Of a stretch of 64,000 bases of DNA, positions 61,192 to 64,000 are shown piece by piece. The position numbers and the translations under genes are program-made. This DNA comes from Trifolium pratense. Lineage: Eukaryota > Streptophyta > Magnoliopsida > Fabales > Fabaceae. Below the pieces are notes generated by a model. That model was not told the DNA's origin, searched no databases, and saw only the letters and a list, made by a program, of their open reading frames with translations. The stretch is taken from assembly GCF_020283565.1 (NCBI RefSeq), contig NC_060063.1:4672563-4736562 (forward strand). Direction: 5' to 3'. Numbering within the stretch: the stretch's first letter is position 1; the number at the start of each line of letters is the position of its first letter.

Positions 61192-61580
61192 CTCACCTTT
61201 CGAAGTTTCTACTACTTTATCAGCTTCAGAGTTTACACCTTATTGTCATGACTTATTGAACTCAAAGAAACAAATTAGTAGTAAATGACAAAGGAAAAGA
61301 TAAAAAGAACTTTTTTATTTTTTATTTATTTTTATTTTTTATTTATTACTACTACTAATAATACTCACAAATAAAACGAAATCTGAGTACATATTTATTA
61401 TACAAATATAAATATATATATTTTTTTTGTATAGTAACTACTAATAATAAAATACAACAAGATTGTTAAATAAAATATAACAAGATCTAACTAATATTCC
61501 TAAACTAAATCTTACTAATTCTTTTTGTAAAATATATTTTTGTTTTTAGTAACAAACATTTGAATAAAATAAAACAAAGT
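61192..61580. other. Intergenic or element remnant, nothing firm
   Basis: AT-rich. Probably continuous with the remnant left of the solo LTR, since the solo LTR and its target duplication interrupt one sequence. Confidence 0.4.
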
Positions 61581-61588
61581 GTTTGTAC

Positions 61589-62461
61589 CAATGTTTTAAG
61601 AACCGGACCGGAGATCAAACCGATAAGACCTCTGGTTCATGGTTCAACCGGTTCAATCAGTTCAACCGTTATTAAACCGTTATTGAACCGGATAATTAAT
61701 AAATATATTAAAAAATGTTTGAATATATGAATATAGTATTAATCATAATCTATAAAGTAAAATTCATAAATAAAACTTAGAAGCAAATAAAAAATTCATA
61801 ATAAAATTATTATAAAAAATATTCATAACCAACTTGACAACAAAAAAAAAAAATTCATATAAGAAAAAATAAGTTAAAAAAAACATAATAAACTTATTTG
61901 ATGAGTATGGTAGAGAGTAGTTAAAAAAAAAAAGTGATTGGGCTTATGATTCACATGAAAGAGATTAGGCCCAATAGGTTTATTTAAATGCACATAACCC
62001 TAATTCTTATTCACTTGATCTTTCTTTAGCCGTCACACTGTTTTACAACAACAGTAACTTCTCAACAGAGAATGAAATAGCAGATAATCTATTCATTCAA
62101 GATGATCTCTCCACTCTAAATTCTCTTCTTTTATCTCACAAATCCTATATTCCTTCTTTTTCCATCTATACAATGTCAGATCCAATATTCCTCCACTCTT
62201 ATGTTTTCAGTTATCGCGCATTTTTGCTGTGAAAATGGAATTTTTTTTTGAAATTTCGTTTATTTTTTTTAACTAAGAGAGAACCGGCCGGTTTTCCGGT
62301 TCTCCGGTTTACCCGGTTCATACCGGTTTAAAGCGGTTCAAAGCGGTTTTTCTCCGGTTTAGAGGACTAGCGGTTCTGGACTTTCATCCGGACCGGTACC
62401 ATGCCCGGTTCATGGTCGAACCGGTCGAACCGGCCGGTCCGGTCCGGTTCTTAAAACATTG
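61589..62461. mobile_element. hAT-type non-autonomous element, 873 bp, perfect TIRs
   Basis: Perfect 8-bp target duplications GTTTGTAC (61,581-61,588 and 62,462-62,469) flank perfect 23-bp inverted ends starting CAATGTTTTAAGAACCGGAC. Subterminal AACCGGTT-type words fill both arms. The interior (about 61,935-62,220) has promoter-like words AGGCCCAATAG, TTTATTTAAATG and AACCCTAA. An 8-bp duplication indicates the hAT superfamily. There is no transposase. Confidence 0.92.
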
Positions 62462-62622
62462 GTTTGTACACGTTTTTTTTTTAATTTTTTATTTTTTGTA
62501 ATATATGAAAATAAAATATTTTTAGATTTTTTAGTTTTTTAATTTCTTTGTTGTTTTTGCAAGTATCTCACTATAGGGATTCCAAGGTAAGGGAGGTGGA
62601 TCACTAGGATCGCTTAAGTACC

Positions 62623-62759
62623 AAACCTTGCCTAGCCAGAATCTCAATAGATCAAAATTTGCAATAATAGATTTTTATAAATTTTTAATTTTGTTTTCGA
62701 TATAAATATTTTTTTATATATAAATACTAATATAGATACAAAATCTAAATAGGTCACAA
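62623..62759. repeat. 135-bp direct repeat, left copy
   Basis: From AAACCTTGCCTAGCCAGAAT to CTAAATAGGTCACAA. Matched by 63,429-63,562 with a few differences. The two copies enclose a GC-rich TIR element. Confidence 0.88.
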
Positions 62760-63132
62760 GTCAAAATGGGCTAGCCCGAATGGGCCGGCCCGCCAAACCC
62801 GATTTTTTCCCGGGCTCGAGCCTTGAAAATCCTAGCCCGAATTATTTCCGGGCTTTTTAGCCCGACTAAAATATGGGCTAACCCGAATGGGCCAGGGTGA
62901 CCCGCAAGCCAGAAAAAATTAAAATAAAAAAATTAAAATTAAAAATAAAGATAAATAATTTGTTTTGGATGATTTGAACTTAGTTCGTAATATAAATTAT
63001 AAAACACCTTCTCTACTTAAGTAGCAGATGAGTAAACATAAGGCACCAGAGAAACTCGTAGGTAGCGGATAAGTTAAAATAGGGCGCGCGAGAAACTCGT
63101 ACGTGGCGGTTGAGAAAAAATACGGCGCGCGA

Positions 63133-63179
<47 letters not shown>

Positions 63180-63420
63180 TATCGGATGAGTAAAAATAGG
63201 ACGCGCGAAAATTATTGATCATATTTATAATGTTGAGTTTGAGCACCAAATGTAAAATAAAAAAATAAACCGGGCGGCCCGAAAGCTGACAGCCCGTACC
63301 GGACCGGGCTCGGGCACTAATTTTGGTAGCCCATTTTTTATCCGGACTTTTTAGCCCGATCCGATGAAGCCCGAAGCCCGACCGGGCCGGCCCGAATTTG
63401 GCCGGGCTGCCCGTTTTGAC
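62760..63420. mobile_element. GC-rich TIR element, ~660 bp
   Basis: Left end GTCAAAATGGGCTAGCCCGA. Right end inverted GTCAAAACGGGCAGCCCGGC. The arms are full of GGGCTAGCCCGA-type words. Inside are four ~41-bp imperfect repeats ending GGCGCGCGAGAAA (63,025-63,215) and a TA microsatellite (63,134-63,178). No coding frame. Confidence 0.7.
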
Positions 63421-63428
63421 AGCTCTAC

Positions 63429-63562
63429 AAACCTTGCCTAACCAGAATCTCAATAGATCAAAATTTGCCATAACAGATTTTTATAAATTTTTAATTTTTT
63501 TTCGATATAAATATATTTTTATATATATACTAATATAGATACAAAATCTAAATAGGTCACAA
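63429..63562. repeat. 135-bp direct repeat, right copy
   Basis: Right partner of 62,623-62,759. Confidence 0.88.
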
Positions 63563-64000
63563 TAAAATAAAACTAAATTTATAAATAATATATACAAGAC
63601 ATATTTTTGGGATTTTTAATTTTTTTTTCGATTTTTTTTTCTTCGAAATATTTACAATTCCTAAACTACGCTAGTTACTTTGTAAACACAATCCCCGGAA
63701 ACGGCGCGAAAAACTTGACGGTGGTTCTGCAAGTGCACAGAATCACTACCAAGTAATAAAGTAGTAAGTTTATCGTTCTCCATAGTGACTGTGTCAAGGT
63801 TACTAGTTTCGCTTAAGGATAAGGATAATTGTCTTCGCTTTGTTTGTTTGAAAATGTATCTTTGCGGGTAATAGTAAATGACAGGAAATAAAATACTGAA
63901 TTTAAATGACAGAAAAATTAATGGTGTGTGTGTGACCACACGGGATAATTAAGTGTGGTCGGATCCCTCCCTTACTCCTGTTTGGTGGTTATTCAATTCT
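63563..64000 (-). mobile_element. LTR-retrotransposon relic with decayed tRNA-Asp-type primer site
   Basis: On the minus strand CAAGTTTTTCGCGCCGTTTC then CGGGGATTG (63,691-63,715) is close to the junction CAAGTTTTTGGCGCCGTTGC-CGGGGA. In Athila/Tat gypsy elements that junction joins the 5' LTR end to a tRNA-Asp primer site. The LTR would then run rightwards past the end of the window. No protein remains in view. Confidence 0.45.

Noticed and set aside
63013..63471. 152-codon minus-strand frame
   Set aside because: It is generated by the GC-rich TIR element and its TA repeat; composition is repeat-driven.

Overview
The window is plant nuclear DNA, most probably from a legume of the inverted-repeat-lacking clade (the clover, medick, pea and vetch group). 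It is AT-rich, has spliced genes, and is crowded with LTR retrotransposons, LINE pieces, Helitrons and many small TIR elements. The clade call rests mainly on a nodule-specific cysteine-rich (NCR) peptide gene at 45,302-45,595, a family concentrated in those legumes. I cannot name the species.

Three host genes are supported. (1) A MIR156/157 microRNA gene at 9,670-10,041 (+), with a TATA box, a mature 21-mer at 9,903-9,923 and a star arm at 9,994-10,014. (2) A nuclear poly(A) polymerase gene on the minus strand. Its 12 coding exons between 27,574 and 21,796 were resolved base by base and give a 746-residue protein with all three catalytic aspartates. (3) A two-exon NCR peptide gene on the minus strand, with a GC-AG intron. 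Everything else recognisable is mobile or repetitive.

Layout. 1-9,600: opposed LINE scraps, small MITEs, and a ~2 kb TIR element with an 11-bp target duplication and an internal 120-bp tandem array. 9,670-10,041: MIR156. 13,600-22,100: two related solo-LTR-like blocks in opposite orientation, microsatellites, a large-TIR element and a MITE family. 21,500-28,260: poly(A) polymerase, with MITEs in its last two introns and a 1 kb Mutator-like element just upstream. 31,228-36,150: a young Ty1/copia element with a CTTTT target duplication. 36,841-37,962: a Mutator-type MITE followed by a run of small Helitrons. 39,072-43,055: a rearranged LINE split by a 2.26 kb solo LTR. 44,300-45,600: a tandem duplication, a MITE and the NCR gene. 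47,698-61,152: a solo LTR into which a 12 kb Sirevirus-type copia element (48,235-60,290) has jumped. 61,589-64,000: a perfect-TIR hAT element, a GC-rich TIR element between 135-bp direct repeats, and a primer-site relic of another LTR element.

The best candidate for something little described is the 3' half of the Sirevirus-type element. After the broken gag-pol lies a long intact sense ORF (from 55,383, 877 residues). It has nuclear-localisation-like, acidic and coiled-coil segments and a TATA-like box of its own. Facing it is a compact antisense unit with a TATA box (58,626-58,633), an acidic ORF carrying SUMO-interaction-like motifs and an AATAAA signal (58,199-58,204). The two form a convergent gene pair carried by a retrotransposon whose LTRs differ by only five substitutions and one C-run.
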